Shown: in pieces, positions 51,272-60,636 of the stretch
Position numbering within the stretch: position 1 is the first letter of the stretch
Layout of the letters: every line of letters starts with the position of its first letter
NCBI GenBank assembly: GCA_040905145.1
Contig: JBBDSC010000207.1
Location: forward strand, 1-64,000
From: DATGMS01 sp040905145
Lineage (GTDB): Bacteria; Bacteroidota; Bacteroidia; Cytophagales; Cyclobacteriaceae
DNA: 64,000 bases
Direction of reading: 5' to 3'
The notes under the pieces: model-generated
Database searches by the model: none
The model's input: only the letters and a program-made list of their open reading frames with translations
What the model was told of the DNA's origin: nothing
Position numbers and translations under genes: made by a program

Positions 51272-52652
51272 AATCCTGTCTCCCTTTAAGGGGTAAAATA
51301 ACGCTTACAATCGTACCTTGTCCTTTTTTGCTTTCTATTCTGATTTCCCCGGACAACAGGTCTATAAGATTTTTGGTGATCGTTAACCCAAGTCCTGAAC
51401 CCTCAAATTCCCTATTATAGCCGACACTTTCCTGTTCAAAAGGATTAAACAATTTTTTAAGGTATGTCTCACTTATGCCAATTCCTTTATCCTGCACGCA
51501 AAGAAAAAGGTGATCATTCTGACTTTCCAACTTGATCTGGATGAGCCCGCTATCGGAATATTTGATAGCGTTCCCAACAATGTTATTTATTATCAGTTCA
51601 AAATACCTTTTATCAATCTTGGCAATAAAGGGTTTGGTTTCATATTTGGCCGTTATCAGTAACCCCTTCTTTATGGCCAATGATTTCAGAGGCATTAAGG
51701 TTTTGGAAAGGAAATCATTAATATTGGTTTCCTCCAATATCACCTCCATATTATTTGCCTCAATACGGGACATATCCAATATATTGTTGATCGTATCGAG
51801 GAGCCTCTCCCCACTTTGCATGATAATCTCCAGCTGGGCCACCAATTCAGCATTATGGCTGTTCCTTAATATAATATTGGCTGTGCTTCCGAGTATCCCA
51901 TTTAAGGGAGTCCTGATTTCATGGCTCATGTTAGATAGAAAGCTTGTCTTCAGCTTATTGGCTTCTTCCGCTTTTTCTTTTGCTTCTTTCAGCCCCTGTT
52001 CATATTCCCTTTTGCCAGAAATGTCCCTGAATACATTTAAAATTGCCTTTTCCCCTTTATAGTCCGTATCAATTCTATTCACAAACAATTCAATGTCCCT
52101 CTCCCCGGATTTAAATGGCATTTGTAGTTCTATGGTAAATCCTTTCCCATTGGATTCATTAAGGCCTGGAATTACCAGGGACTGATAGAAACTGTAAAAT
52201 TTAGGGCAACTAAATACTTCACTAAAATTTTCCTTATACAATTGGTCAGGTGAAACACCTGCCATTTTGCTGAAAAGGGGATTGATGGCAATTATTTCCC
52301 CTCCATCAGCTAGCAATAATAAGCCATCCTGTAAACTGTCCCAAACATTTCTGAACGGCTCTTCTGTAGACTTTATTGCCTTAATTTTCTTTTCAATGGC
52401 TTTATTTAATCTCTTTTTGTCCCTGGATTTGCTCAACAAGGCATTCAGCACCATGCCCATTCCCATGAAAAGCAATAACACTAAGATAATAAACCAAGTT
52501 TGAAGATAATAGGGAGCAGCAACAGAAATTGCCTGGGAATAGATGCTATCCACATGGAATCGGCTTCCAAACCTTAAATCTACCATAAAGGGTGCGAAAA
52601 ACCCTAAAACATATGTGGGCAAGAAAAGAAAGCACCCTATTATATTATTCAT
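51261..52652 (-). CDS. PAS-domain sensor histidine kinase, membrane-bound
   Basis: A 463-residue kinase. Two membrane helices (near residues 4-22 and 51-72) flank a short periplasmic loop. A PAS domain (about 95-215) precedes the H box SNMSHEIRTPLNGIL, followed by the ATPase motifs NNIVGNAIKYSDSG, DKGIGISETYLKKLFNPF and GSGLGLTITKN. With the next gene, a receiver-kinase hybrid, it forms a two-gene signalling unit and probably an upstream part of an ABC operon. No DNA-binding response regulator is near. Confidence 0.92.
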   Translation of the reverse strand: MNNIIGCFLFLPTYVLGFFAPFMVDLRFGSRFHVDSIYSQAISVAAPYYLQTWFIILVLLLFMGMGMVLNALLSKSRDKKRLNKAIEKKIKAIKSTEEPFRNVWDSLQDGLLLLADGGEIIAINPLFSKMAGVSPDQLYKENFSEVFSCPKFYSFYQSLVIPGLNESNGKGFTIELQMPFKSGERDIELFVNRIDTDYKGEKAILNVFRDISGKREYEQGLKEAKEKAEEANKLKTSFLSNMSHEIRTPLNGILGSTANIILRNSHNAELVAQLEIIMQSGERLLDTINNILDMSRIEANNMEVILEETNINDFLSKTLMPLKSLAIKKGLLITAKYETKPFIAKIDKRYFELIINNIVGNAIKYSDSGLIQIKLESQNDHLFLCVQDKGIGISETYLKKLFNPFEQESVGYNREFEGSGLGLTITKNLIDLLSGEIRIESKKGQGTIVSVILPLKGRQDYDK

Positions 52653-52730
52653 ACCTTTATCTACCAGTCTGCTAAAATTAGAAAAAGAATTGAACAGTAT
52701 AAATTAAATTGAGAATGTTTGCTATTTCTT

Positions 52731-52760
52731 TTTGACAAAGGGCTTATTCTTTTATTTTTG
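52731..52760 (+). promoter_or_regulatory. Promoter of sucD
   Basis: TTTG at 52731-52734 (-33) and TATTTTTG at 52753-52760 (-7, consensus TAnnTTTG) are spaced by 18 bases. The start codon lies 23 bases downstream. This is the clearest Bacteroidota-type promoter in the window. Confidence 0.7.
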
Positions 52761-52783
52761 TGTTAAATTTTAATAATCGCATT

Positions 52784-53665
52784 ATGAGTGTTTTGGTAAA
52801 TAAAAATTCTAAAGTAATTGTGCAGGGTTTTACAGGAACTGAGGGTTCCTTCCATGCGCAGCAAATGATAGAATACGGTACAAATGTAGTAGGTGGTGTA
52901 ACTCCTGGAAAAGGGGGGGGCAAGCATCTTGAAAAACCTGTTTACAATTCCGTTGAGGAGGCAGTGCAGGCTACCGGTGCCAACACTTCCATCATTTTTG
53001 TTCCACCAGCTTTTGCAGCTGATGCCATCATGGAAGCAGCCGAGGCTGGGATCAAGGTGATCATTGCGATTACAGAAGGGATCCCCGTTAAGGACATGCT
53101 GAAAGTTAAACCTTACATTCAAGCAAGGGGAGTCACCCTTATTGGCCCCAATTGTCCGGGAGTAATTACCCCTGGGGAAGCAAAAGTTGGGATTATGCCT
53201 GGATTTGTTTTCAGGCAAGGACGCATAGGAATAGTTTCCAAATCAGGAACACTTACCTACGAGGCAGCTGATCAGGTGGCAAAAGCCGGCCTTGGCGTAT
53301 CCACTGCCATTGGCATTGGTGGAGATCCCATCATTGGTACTTCTACCAAACAAGCGGTTCAGTTATTAATGGAAGACCCTGAAACGGATGCCATTGTAAT
53401 GATCGGAGAAATAGGTGGGAACTATGAAGCCGAAGCCGCAAAATGGATCAGGGAAAACGGCAACAAGAAACCTGTAGTTGGCTTTATAGCCGGACAAACT
53501 GCGCCTCCAGGCCGGAGGATGGGCCATGCCGGAGCTATTGTTGGTGGCGCCGATGATACCGCAGAGGCCAAAATGAGAATTATGAGGGAAAATGGCATCG
53601 AAGTAGCAGAATCCCCTGCTGAGATCGGAGCAGTAATGGCAAAAGCCCTTGGTGTAGATGCTTAA
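52784..53665 (+). CDS. sucD: Succinate--CoA ligase (ADP-forming) subunit alpha
   Basis: A 293-residue TCA cycle subunit. The CoA-binding domain starts VIVQGFTGTEGSFHAQQMI, and the second domain has LIGPNCPG and the phospho-histidine loop GRRMGHAGAIVGG. I start at ATG 52784; an upstream frame from 52760 overlaps the promoter. The beta subunit gene is not in the window. It connects succinyl-CoA made by the mutase pathway to succinate and ATP. Confidence 0.97.
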   Translation: MSVLVNKNSKVIVQGFTGTEGSFHAQQMIEYGTNVVGGVTPGKGGGKHLEKPVYNSVEEAVQATGANTSIIFVPPAFAADAIMEAAEAGIKVIIAITEGIPVKDMLKVKPYIQARGVTLIGPNCPGVITPGEAKVGIMPGFVFRQGRIGIVSKSGTLTYEAADQVAKAGLGVSTAIGIGGDPIIGTSTKQAVQLLMEDPETDAIVMIGEIGGNYEAEAAKWIRENGNKKPVVGFIAGQTAPPGRRMGHAGAIVGGADDTAEAKMRIMRENGIEVAESPAEIGAVMAKALGVDA

Positions 53666-53837
53666 TCTCTAATATTATAAACATCTCTTCACCTGGACAA
53701 GCCAGAACCAATTATGGAATGGTGGAAAAATGGGCTATCTTTTCCCTGTTCCTATCATCAACAGCATTATCACCCCAAATTACTTCTTCCATTCCATTTT
53801 TCCACTATTCCCTGTCTGGCAAAAATTGACAGGAATG

Positions 53838-53868
53838 AAAAAGGAGGCCCCCACAAAGGGTCTCTTTT
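53838..53868 (+). terminator. Probable terminator after sucD
   Basis: AAAAAGGAGGCCC, loop CCACAAA, GGGTCTCTTTT makes an imperfect stem ending in T. It lies about 170 bases past the sucD stop and just ahead of the SDR gene. Confidence 0.5.
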
Positions 53869-53921
53869 AAATTTTGAGGCATTCCTCTGAGCTTGGTATA
53901 TTATTTGAGCCTTTTCCGCCT

Positions 53922-54737
53922 ATGAATGGAAACAACATCTTAAAACCGCTGGCGAACCAAACCGCTATTGTAACCGGTGCTAGTTCAGGTATTGGTCAGG
54001 CAATAGCCATTGAATTGGGAAAGGCTGGTGCCAATGTCCTTATCAATTACCATAGTGATGAAGAAGGTGCCAAACAAACGCAAAAAGAAATAGAAAACGC
54101 GAAGGGCAAATGCCTGATCATGCAAGGGGACATTGGTGACCCGGATGAGGTGGCCCGGATATTTTCGGAAACAAAAAAAGCTTTTGGGAAATTACACCTT
54201 CTTGTCAGCAATGCAGGTATCCAAAAAGATAAAGCATTCACTGAAATGTCTTTTGAAGAATGGGACAAAGTGATCAAAACAAATTTATATGGGGCTTTCC
54301 TATCTGCACAGACCGCTGCAAAAACATTTATGGCCCAGGGAGTCGATGAGGAGATATCAAAAGCCGCCGGGAAGATCTTCTTTATCAGTTCCGTGCATGA
54401 CATCATTCCTTGGGCAGGAAGGGTCAATTACACGTCCAGTAAGGGCGGGCTAAAAATGATGATGGAATCCATTGCACAAGAACTTGCCCCTCATAAAATC
54501 CGCGTAAACAGCGTCTCTCCAGGAGCTATAAAAACATCCATCAATGAAAGCGAATGGAAAGATGAAGAAGGAAAAAAGAAAATGATGGCCCAAATTCCAT
54601 ATGGAAGGATAGGGGATCCCGAGGACATCGCAAAAGCCGTACGTTGGCTGGCTTCCGATGAAGCGGATTATATCACTGGGACTACCCTTTATGTGGATGG
54701 GGGAATGACTCTATATCCTTCATTTGCCCAGGAGTAA
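53922..54737 (+). CDS. SDR family oxidoreductase, glucose-dehydrogenase-like
   Basis: A 271-residue classical SDR. Cofactor motif TGASSGIGQAIA, then NAG in LLVSNAGIQKD, catalytic serine in IFFISSVHDI, tyrosine and lysine in YTSSKGGLKMMMES, and PGAIKTSIN. The pattern with SSVH.IIPW and the end YVDGGMTLYPSF is that of glucose 1-dehydrogenase-like SDRs. I start at ATG 53922; the frame from 53874 begins in the terminator region. Substrate not proven. Confidence 0.9.
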   Translation: MNGNNILKPLANQTAIVTGASSGIGQAIAIELGKAGANVLINYHSDEEGAKQTQKEIENAKGKCLIMQGDIGDPDEVARIFSETKKAFGKLHLLVSNAGIQKDKAFTEMSFEEWDKVIKTNLYGAFLSAQTAAKTFMAQGVDEEISKAAGKIFFISSVHDIIPWAGRVNYTSSKGGLKMMMESIAQELAPHKIRVNSVSPGAIKTSINESEWKDEEGKKKMMAQIPYGRIGDPEDIAKAVRWLASDEADYITGTTLYVDGGMTLYPSFAQE

Positions 54738-54763
54738 AAGGAATAATTTTTACGATCATTTTT

Positions 54764-55189
54764 TTAAAATTTTACTGACTCAAAAATTTTCCTGATTCTA
54801 TCTTCATTCTTGATGTCTCTGCCGAAAAGATTGAATTTGTTCTGGCTATCTACTTCAATGTACACCCCTATAATCCCTTCTCCTTTCTTGATCGGAAGTA
54901 CGATCAGCGCTGGTTTACCGTCTATAGAGGTGGTAATCCGTCTGTGCGTTTCCGTGGTTTCGTTCTGGAAGTCATAGGAATACCAGCCATAGTCATAGGC
55001 CAATTCATCCTTCCCATTGGTTATCCCTCCTACTATTGAATCATATCCTTGACTGGAAAAGCTTTCCCAATTATTGGGCACCTTTAAGGTGAACACCTCA
55101 AAATCCAAGGTCTTATATTTCAGATCAACATTTATACAGCTGAAAAGCAGCAGCGGAAAAAGAAAAATTAATTGAATGGGCTTTTTCAT
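54764..55189 (-). CDS. Lipoprotein of unknown function
   Basis: A 141-residue lipoprotein. ATG 55189 gives the signal MKKPIQLIFLFPLLLFSC with lipobox LFS|C; the frame from 55231 adds 14 residues without value. The mature part is a small mixed fold with FTLKVPNNWESFSSQGYDS and HRRITTSIDGKPALIVLP, recalling PsbP-like domains, though weakly. It is convergent with the SDR gene. No function can be assigned. Confidence 0.65.
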   Translation of the reverse strand: MKKPIQLIFLFPLLLFSCINVDLKYKTLDFEVFTLKVPNNWESFSSQGYDSIVGGITNGKDELAYDYGWYSYDFQNETTETHRRITTSIDGKPALIVLPIKKGEGIIGVYIEVDSQNKFNLFGRDIKNEDRIRKIFESVKF

Positions 55190-55321
55190 TGTTTTAGTCT
55201 TTACTATTTTTTCCGTTCCCATAAGGTTCAAGGGGATTCTTCTATAAACATCTGAGTTCTCAAGAACGCCAATATCATTAGGAAGACAATATAATTTTCA
55301 CTGTAATGATCTTCTTAAAGC

Positions 55322-55345
55322 AACGGTATGAGCGGATTATTAGTT
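55322..55345. repeat. Left direct repeat of HTTM cassette
   Basis: A 24-base block starting AACGGTATGAGCGGATTATT and ending AGTT. It recurs exactly at 57158-57181 on the other side of a two-gene cassette. Similarity continues more weakly for about 25 bases (TTAAGTTGAAATTTAGTCGG against TAAATTGGAATATAGCCGG). Confidence 0.85.
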
Positions 55346-55384
55346 TTAAGTTGAAATTTAGTCGGAATATCAGCAGAATTAAAT

Positions 55385-55392
55385 TATATTTG
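55385..55392 (+). promoter_or_regulatory. Probable -7 box of the HTTM cassette
   Basis: TATATTTG matches TAnnTTTG, 33 bases before the first gene of the cassette and inside the flanking repeats. No good -33 TTTG is visible. Confidence 0.45.
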
Positions 55393-55425
55393 GGCTAAAC
55401 TTTTTTAAAATAATTTTTTTAACCA

Positions 55426-56010
55426 ATGCATAATAAAAAAATCAAACATTCCTTATTGTGGGTCTTTTATTTAACCAGTGTTTTTTTTGTGGTTTCTTTA
55501 CTGTTTTCCCGTTTTATACGAGAACCGTACCCATCAGTCAATATGCCTACATTCTCTAAAAGTGGAATTAACAATGGAGTAGTTCCGGCAATTTCTTTAG
55601 AGGGTGTTTATTATAGAGGTGGAGAACAAATTTGGAAAGGAAACTTACGTGAAATTTTTGGTGATGTTCCAGAAGGTATTTATATAAACAATATGCGCTT
55701 CATCTTTTTTAACGAAAGAGGAAAAAGCAGCAAGGAGGGGAATATGCTGCGCAAAAAACTTTTTTCTATACTTCCAGGAGGAGAGAAACTTTTTGTTTTG
55801 CTCAATCAATGGGTAAAAAATCAGGTAGTTGGCGATGCAGAACATGAAATTGCAGAATTATTATGTAGAAGGAAACCTACTGATATTGTTGATGCAGATG
55901 CTTTTGAGGTATTGGAATATACAGAATACTATGATCTGATAGAAGGACTTATAGAACGTGATTTGGTCCGCAGTAAAAAACTTCAATTTCCACTAGGATG
56001 CAATCATTAA
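55426..56010 (+). CDS. Unknown membrane-anchored protein of HTTM cassette
   Basis: A 194-residue protein. One N-terminal helix (LLWVFYLTSVFFVVSLLFS) anchors a mostly polar domain with GVYYRGGEQIWKGNLREIFG, YINNMRFIFFNERGKSSKEG and LLCRRKPTDIVDADAFEVLE. I do not recognise it. It overlaps the HTTM gene by 13 bases, so the two belong together. Base use is more A/T-rich than the neighbours, and the pair stands between 24-base direct repeats, which points to transfer. Confidence 0.6.
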   Translation: MHNKKIKHSLLWVFYLTSVFFVVSLLFSRFIREPYPSVNMPTFSKSGINNGVVPAISLEGVYYRGGEQIWKGNLREIFGDVPEGIYINNMRFIFFNERGKSSKEGNMLRKKLFSILPGGEKLFVLLNQWVKNQVVGDAEHEIAELLCRRKPTDIVDADAFEVLEYTEYYDLIEGLIERDLVRSKKLQFPLGCNH

Positions 56011-57086
56011 ACAAGGTTATAAACAATTGGCTTTTAAATACTTGGAAGCCAACCTTATTCCATTTAGGATTAACGAGAATCCTGTTTTGCATGGGGCTGT
56101 TCTTTTTAGGACTTCCTGAATTCTCTGGTATTTCAACCCGTGAGATCGTTTTCTTCGACCCCCCTCCAGGTTTGTCTAAATTTATTGGACCTATAGTTTC
56201 TGAATCTTTTTGGTGGTTTTTTGATTTGTTGATTAGAATTATTTTTGTAGCATTATTATTCGGCTACAAAACCAAAATTTCATCTTTTTTATTTGGATCT
56301 TTTTTAATTTTTGGATACACTTATTTATTTAGCTATGGCAAGATCGACCATGATATATATGCGGTAATCTTCCCGTTAATCATGGCATTTTCCAATTGGG
56401 GTTCTGCTTTTTCTATAGATGCTTTGCTGAGGAAAAAAAGGGAGATTAAGCCACAGGGTTGGACGCTATCCTATCTTTCCTTTATTTTAGGTTGGGGATA
56501 TTTTACAGCAGGAATACCTAAGCTGCTAGCGGGTTGGCTGGACCCATACAACTCTACAACTGCTGGCTTTATTCTGCGCAAATTTTATCTCGGGGAAAAT
56601 AATATTTATTTGGTAAAATTATTTGCCCATATCGATAACCTACTGATCTATAAAATAATGGATTACGGAACGCTAGTTTTTGAATTGGGTTTTATTTTGA
56701 CCATATTTTCTTCCCGCTGGTTTTTCAAAGCTTTGGGGGTGGCTACCACTTTTCATTTGGGGGTATTGTTAACTTTGAATATCGCGTTTTCAATGCACCT
56801 GTTGGTTTTTATGCCTTTTCTTCTAATTTACCATTTTGAAAATGAGTCAGTGATGGTTGAAAACACTAAAAAATTTCTCATGAGTTTTATAAAGCCGATA
56901 ATTGGGTCTGGCCTTGTTTTGGGGATATTGATAATTATAAATTTCAATCCTTTCTTATGGATACCTTATAGAAGCCATTTTTTACTGTTCGTATTATGTT
57001 TATTTTCCATGCTGATGTTGTTGCCTAAAGCATGGTTAAAGTTTCTACCATCCAAAAAAGAGGCCTCTTTTGAGGGATTTTCATAA
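55998..57086 (+). CDS. HTTM-domain integral membrane protein
   Basis: A 362-residue protein with about eight membrane helices. The N-terminal half has the HTTM pattern (horizontally transferred transmembrane domain, kin to vitamin K-dependent gamma-carboxylase): LFHLGLTRILFCMGLFFLG, DLLIRIIFVALLFGYKTKI and YFTAGIPKLLAGWLDP. The carboxylase C-terminal part is missing, as in most bacterial HTTM proteins. Bacterial function is unknown. It is very A/T-rich. It is the second gene of the repeat-flanked cassette. Confidence 0.8.
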   Translation: MQSLNKVINNWLLNTWKPTLFHLGLTRILFCMGLFFLGLPEFSGISTREIVFFDPPPGLSKFIGPIVSESFWWFFDLLIRIIFVALLFGYKTKISSFLFGSFLIFGYTYLFSYGKIDHDIYAVIFPLIMAFSNWGSAFSIDALLRKKREIKPQGWTLSYLSFILGWGYFTAGIPKLLAGWLDPYNSTTAGFILRKFYLGENNIYLVKLFAHIDNLLIYKIMDYGTLVFELGFILTIFSSRWFFKALGVATTFHLGVLLTLNIAFSMHLLVFMPFLLIYHFENESVMVENTKKFLMSFIKPIIGSGLVLGILIIINFNPFLWIPYRSHFLLFVLCLFSMLMLLPKAWLKFLPSKKEASFEGFS

Positions 57087-57157
57087 CCCATGCTTTAAAT
57101 CAAAGATATCTTTAATATCCTCTTTTTACTCTTAAATATTCTTCAATTTTGTATCTT

Positions 57158-57181
57158 AACGGTATGAGCGGATTATTAGTT
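57158..57181. repeat. Right direct repeat of HTTM cassette
   Basis: Exact copy of the 24-base block at 55322-55345, starting AACGGTATGAGCGGATTATT. It lies 72 bases after the HTTM stop codon and 84 bases before the GH13 gene. Confidence 0.85.
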
Positions 57182-57264
57182 AAATTGGAATATAGCCGGA
57201 TATGAGTAATATTCAACAATGAGTTGCCTGGAAATCGTAAACCTTTAATTAAACATCCTCAAAT

Positions 57265-58911
57265 ATGATCTCAGATCTTTGGTTTAAAAACGCCGTTATC
57301 TACAGCCTTGACCTCGAAACCTTTATGGACCTTAATGATGATGGAACTGGTGATTTTGAAGGATTGACGCGCCGTCTTGATTACCTGCATGCCATGGGAA
57401 TTGATACTGTTTGGCTGGCCCCATTCCAACCCACACCAAATAAGGATAATGGATATGACATAAGTGATTATTATGGAGTAGACCACCGACATGGCTCAAG
57501 TGGCAATTTTGTGGAATTTATACATCAGGCAAAAAAAAAGGGTATAAAAGTAATCATTGACCTGGTAGTAAATCATACCTCCAATCAGCATCCATGGTTT
57601 CTTGATGCCTGTAGCAGTAAAGATGCAAAACATAGGGACTGGTATATCTGGTCAGATAAGAAACCTTCCGAGTGGGATGAAGGAATGGTATTTCCAGGCG
57701 TACAAAAAACAACCTGGACCTATGAAAAAAAAACACGATCCTATTACCATCATAGGTTTTACGATTTTCAGCCCGATCTAAATATGGACAATCCCGAAGT
57801 CCGGGCAGAAATACGCCGGATTATGGGTTATTGGCTCAAATTGGGCGTTGCCGGATTTAGGGTAGATGCTGTCCCTTTTTTATTGGAATCAAAAGAACCT
57901 GGAGAAAGCACCGGTGAGATTAAATTTGAATATCTTCGGGAATTCCGAAGTTTCCTGCAATGGAGAAAAGGAGATGCCATTCTTTTGGGAGAAGCCAATG
58001 TTTCCCCCGAAGAAAACCAATTATATTTTGGAAATGAGGGTGAAGGTATTCACATGATGTTTAATTTTTATGTAAATCAGCATGCATTTTATGCCTTGGC
58101 TACTTCAGAAGTAGAACCTTTGGCCAAAGCCTTGGAAGCAACGCGTTTACATTTCCCTACCTCCCAATGGGCCCATTTCCTGAGAAATCATGATGAACTG
58201 GATTTGGGCAGACTTGATGAAGGGCAGCTAAAAAGTATTTTTGAACGGTTTGCCCCTGATGAAAATATGAGGTTATACAATAGGGGCATACGCCGCAGAC
58301 TGGCTCCCATGCTAGGGAACAAGCAACAGATTGAATTGGCTTACAGCCTGATGTTCTCCCTGCCCGGCACGCCGGTAATCCGGTATGGCGATGAAATAAA
58401 TATGGGGGATAATCTTGATTTAGAGGAGCGTCATGCAGTCCGTACCCCCATGCATTGGACCAATGGTCCCCAAGCGGGGTTCTCTGAAGCTAAAAAGCTG
58501 GTCCATCCAGTGATTGAAAAAGGACCTTATGCTTACAAGCATGTAAATGTAGAAACCAACCGCAGGACACCTGATTCAATGCTTAATTGGATGACAACTT
58601 TAATCCGCCTACGGCAGGAATGCCCAGAAATTGGCTGGGGGGATTGGCAGATCATTAAAATTAAGAATCCCTATATCCTGGCCATGCATTATATTTTGAA
58701 TGGGAGTTCCTTGGTTATTCTACATAATTTTAATGAAAAGCCCCATGAAATAATCCTTGATTTAAAACAGGAAAAAGAAGCCAAATTAGTCGACCTAATG
58801 GACCTATACGAAAGTGAGGCTGATGAAAAAGGAATCCACCACATCACAATTGATGCTTATGGCTATCGCTGGTTCAGGGCGGGAAATCTTGGTCATTTGT
58901 TTTTAAAATGA
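57265..58911 (+). CDS. GH13 alpha-amylase family enzyme, trehalose synthase-like
   Basis: A 548-residue enzyme. The N terminus VIYSLDLETFMDLNDDGTGD and DNGYDISDYYGVD match trehalose synthase (TreS). The catalytic triad is D201 (GFRVDAVPFL), E243 (LGEANVSPEE) and D310 (FLRNHDELDLG). TreS turns maltose into trehalose; related GH13 enzymes hydrolyse alpha-glucosides, so the product is not certain. No signal peptide, so cytoplasmic. Its 3' end overlaps the convergent FAD-oxidoreductase gene by 38 bases. Confidence 0.87.
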   Translation: MISDLWFKNAVIYSLDLETFMDLNDDGTGDFEGLTRRLDYLHAMGIDTVWLAPFQPTPNKDNGYDISDYYGVDHRHGSSGNFVEFIHQAKKKGIKVIIDLVVNHTSNQHPWFLDACSSKDAKHRDWYIWSDKKPSEWDEGMVFPGVQKTTWTYEKKTRSYYHHRFYDFQPDLNMDNPEVRAEIRRIMGYWLKLGVAGFRVDAVPFLLESKEPGESTGEIKFEYLREFRSFLQWRKGDAILLGEANVSPEENQLYFGNEGEGIHMMFNFYVNQHAFYALATSEVEPLAKALEATRLHFPTSQWAHFLRNHDELDLGRLDEGQLKSIFERFAPDENMRLYNRGIRRRLAPMLGNKQQIELAYSLMFSLPGTPVIRYGDEINMGDNLDLEERHAVRTPMHWTNGPQAGFSEAKKLVHPVIEKGPYAYKHVNVETNRRTPDSMLNWMTTLIRLRQECPEIGWGDWQIIKIKNPYILAMHYILNGSSLVILHNFNEKPHEIILDLKQEKEAKLVDLMDLYESEADEKGIHHITIDAYGYRWFRAGNLGHLFLK

Positions 58912-60586
58912 TGTTTTGTTCCGCAACTAGAATCTGATTGTCTTTTTCCAGTTGAGCCTTCAATTTTGGATATTCCACTGCCTGAACGGCTATCCCCTCA
59001 TCGATGGCCAGAGCTGCTGCAGTAGCGGCAGATTGTCCCAAAATCATAAATACAGGTTCCATCCGGATGGAGCCAAAGGCAATATGACTGGAGGAAATAC
59101 TAACAGGAACCAGGAGGTTTTCACATTCTTCCTCTTTGGGTACCAGAGAGCCATAAGCTATTTCATAAGGATCTGGCAAAGAAACCCCTATATCCCCCTC
59201 ATTGTGTACATGGCCTTCATCGGTCACATAGCGTTGAATATTATGGGAATCGATGGTATAGGAGCCCATTCCCACTGATTCCGGAGTGGGGGTTCTTTTT
59301 AGTAACTCGTTTTCTGTCATTACAAAATCACCGATCATCCTGCGGGCTTCCCTTACATAAATCTGATGGGGCCAGTTTCCGTTATCTGTAAACTCATCTT
59401 TGGCCAGTCCCCATTCCTGCATCTCCGATTGGATTTCCTCCGGAACGCGGGGATCGTTGGCCACAAACCAGAGCAGGCCCTTTTGGTAATCTTCATGTTC
59501 TTTGATTATTTCTTTACGGCGTTCATAGCTGGCCTCAGGATAGTCATAATTCATCCCGATGTTATCACTGCTAAAAGGACCATGATTATTGGTATCGGTT
59601 TTCCGGTTGGGAATGATGTCGAATTTACCAAACCATTCTCTCCATCCTGCATCAAAAATCCTGACCAATAATTCATATTGGGTGGAATCATAATTATCAG
59701 GTTTGGGAAAAGGAACGCGGTTATCCGGATGATTTGAAAAGCAAGTCCTGAAGCAATAGGCCTGTATCCGGTGATCTCCCTCCCCCTTTTCTCCGGGATG
59801 GTCAGCACTGATGCGGGGAAGCAGTCCACTGGATGGATCACCGGGAGACCAATAAGGGTCAACGGGTTCCTCAAGGACATTAAAATGATGACGGTGGTGA
59901 AATACCCCCGTCTGTACGCCATTCCATTCTTCGTCATAAACACTAATGGCTTCTCTTCCCACATGATAGCTGACTCCTGCAGCGGCCAGTAGATCCCCCT
60001 CATAAGTGGCATCAATAAACATTTTGCCTTTAAATTCCTTTCCACTCCGTGTCCTGATGGAAACAATCCTATTACCTTCTTTGGTGACACCAGACTCTCT
60101 GTCCAACCATTCATCTCTGAGTACTTCTATTTCGTTTTCCTCGATGAAATCTTCAAAAACCTGTTCTGCCGCATGGGGTTCAAAAATCCACATGGTTCTG
60201 GCGTCACCATCAATGGCGGGAGTACCTTGCCCTTTGTTGCCATATTCGGATCTTTCCTGCCATTTCCATGCTTCAGATGTTTGGTAATAGTCATATAGCC
60301 TTTGATAAAACTCTCTGGAAAGTCCTCCAATTACTTCTTTCTTGCCCGTATCGGTAAAGCCCAGGCCACCTGAGGTCAATCCTCCCAAGTGAATATCCGG
60401 TGAAATCATTACCACTGATTTGCCCATTTTTTTTGCTTGTACGGCCGCAGTGACTGCCGCGGATGTGCCTCCATAAATGACTACATCGGTTATTTTCCCT
60501 TTTTCTTCCATCGGGCCACAGGCCATGAGCGACCAGAGAAACAGAGATATCCATAAAATGCATTTCAGATTGGGTCTTTTATACAT
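58874..60586 (-). CDS. FAD-dependent oxidoreductase, lipoprotein
   Basis: A 570-residue secreted flavoprotein of the FAD_oxidored (PF12831) type. The lipobox is SLMAC near residue 23. FAD-binding DVVIYGGTSAAVTAAVQAKK is followed by HLGGLTSGGLGFTD and FIDATYEGDLLAAAGV, typical of the family; near the end SISSSHIAFGSIRMEP and MILGQSAATAAALA close the flavin site. The substrate is unknown; relatives cluster with sugar degradation genes. It is 50 bases after the similar gene at 60637-62343. Confidence 0.88.
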   Translation of the reverse strand: MYKRPNLKCILWISLFLWSLMACGPMEEKGKITDVVIYGGTSAAVTAAVQAKKMGKSVVMISPDIHLGGLTSGGLGFTDTGKKEVIGGLSREFYQRLYDYYQTSEAWKWQERSEYGNKGQGTPAIDGDARTMWIFEPHAAEQVFEDFIEENEIEVLRDEWLDRESGVTKEGNRIVSIRTRSGKEFKGKMFIDATYEGDLLAAAGVSYHVGREAISVYDEEWNGVQTGVFHHRHHFNVLEEPVDPYWSPGDPSSGLLPRISADHPGEKGEGDHRIQAYCFRTCFSNHPDNRVPFPKPDNYDSTQYELLVRIFDAGWREWFGKFDIIPNRKTDTNNHGPFSSDNIGMNYDYPEASYERRKEIIKEHEDYQKGLLWFVANDPRVPEEIQSEMQEWGLAKDEFTDNGNWPHQIYVREARRMIGDFVMTENELLKRTPTPESVGMGSYTIDSHNIQRYVTDEGHVHNEGDIGVSLPDPYEIAYGSLVPKEEECENLLVPVSISSSHIAFGSIRMEPVFMILGQSAATAAALAIDEGIAVQAVEYPKLKAQLEKDNQILVAEQNIILKTNDQDFPP

Positions 60587-60636
60587 AGTGCAAGAGTTAG
60601 GTTTTTTTATTTGATGAAAGTGTTTTATTTTTAAGT

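Noticed and set aside
59551..60114. 187-residue frame on the minus strand within the first FAD oxidoreductase
   Set aside because: It is a shadow of the coding frame in another phase; the true frame has clear flavin motifs.
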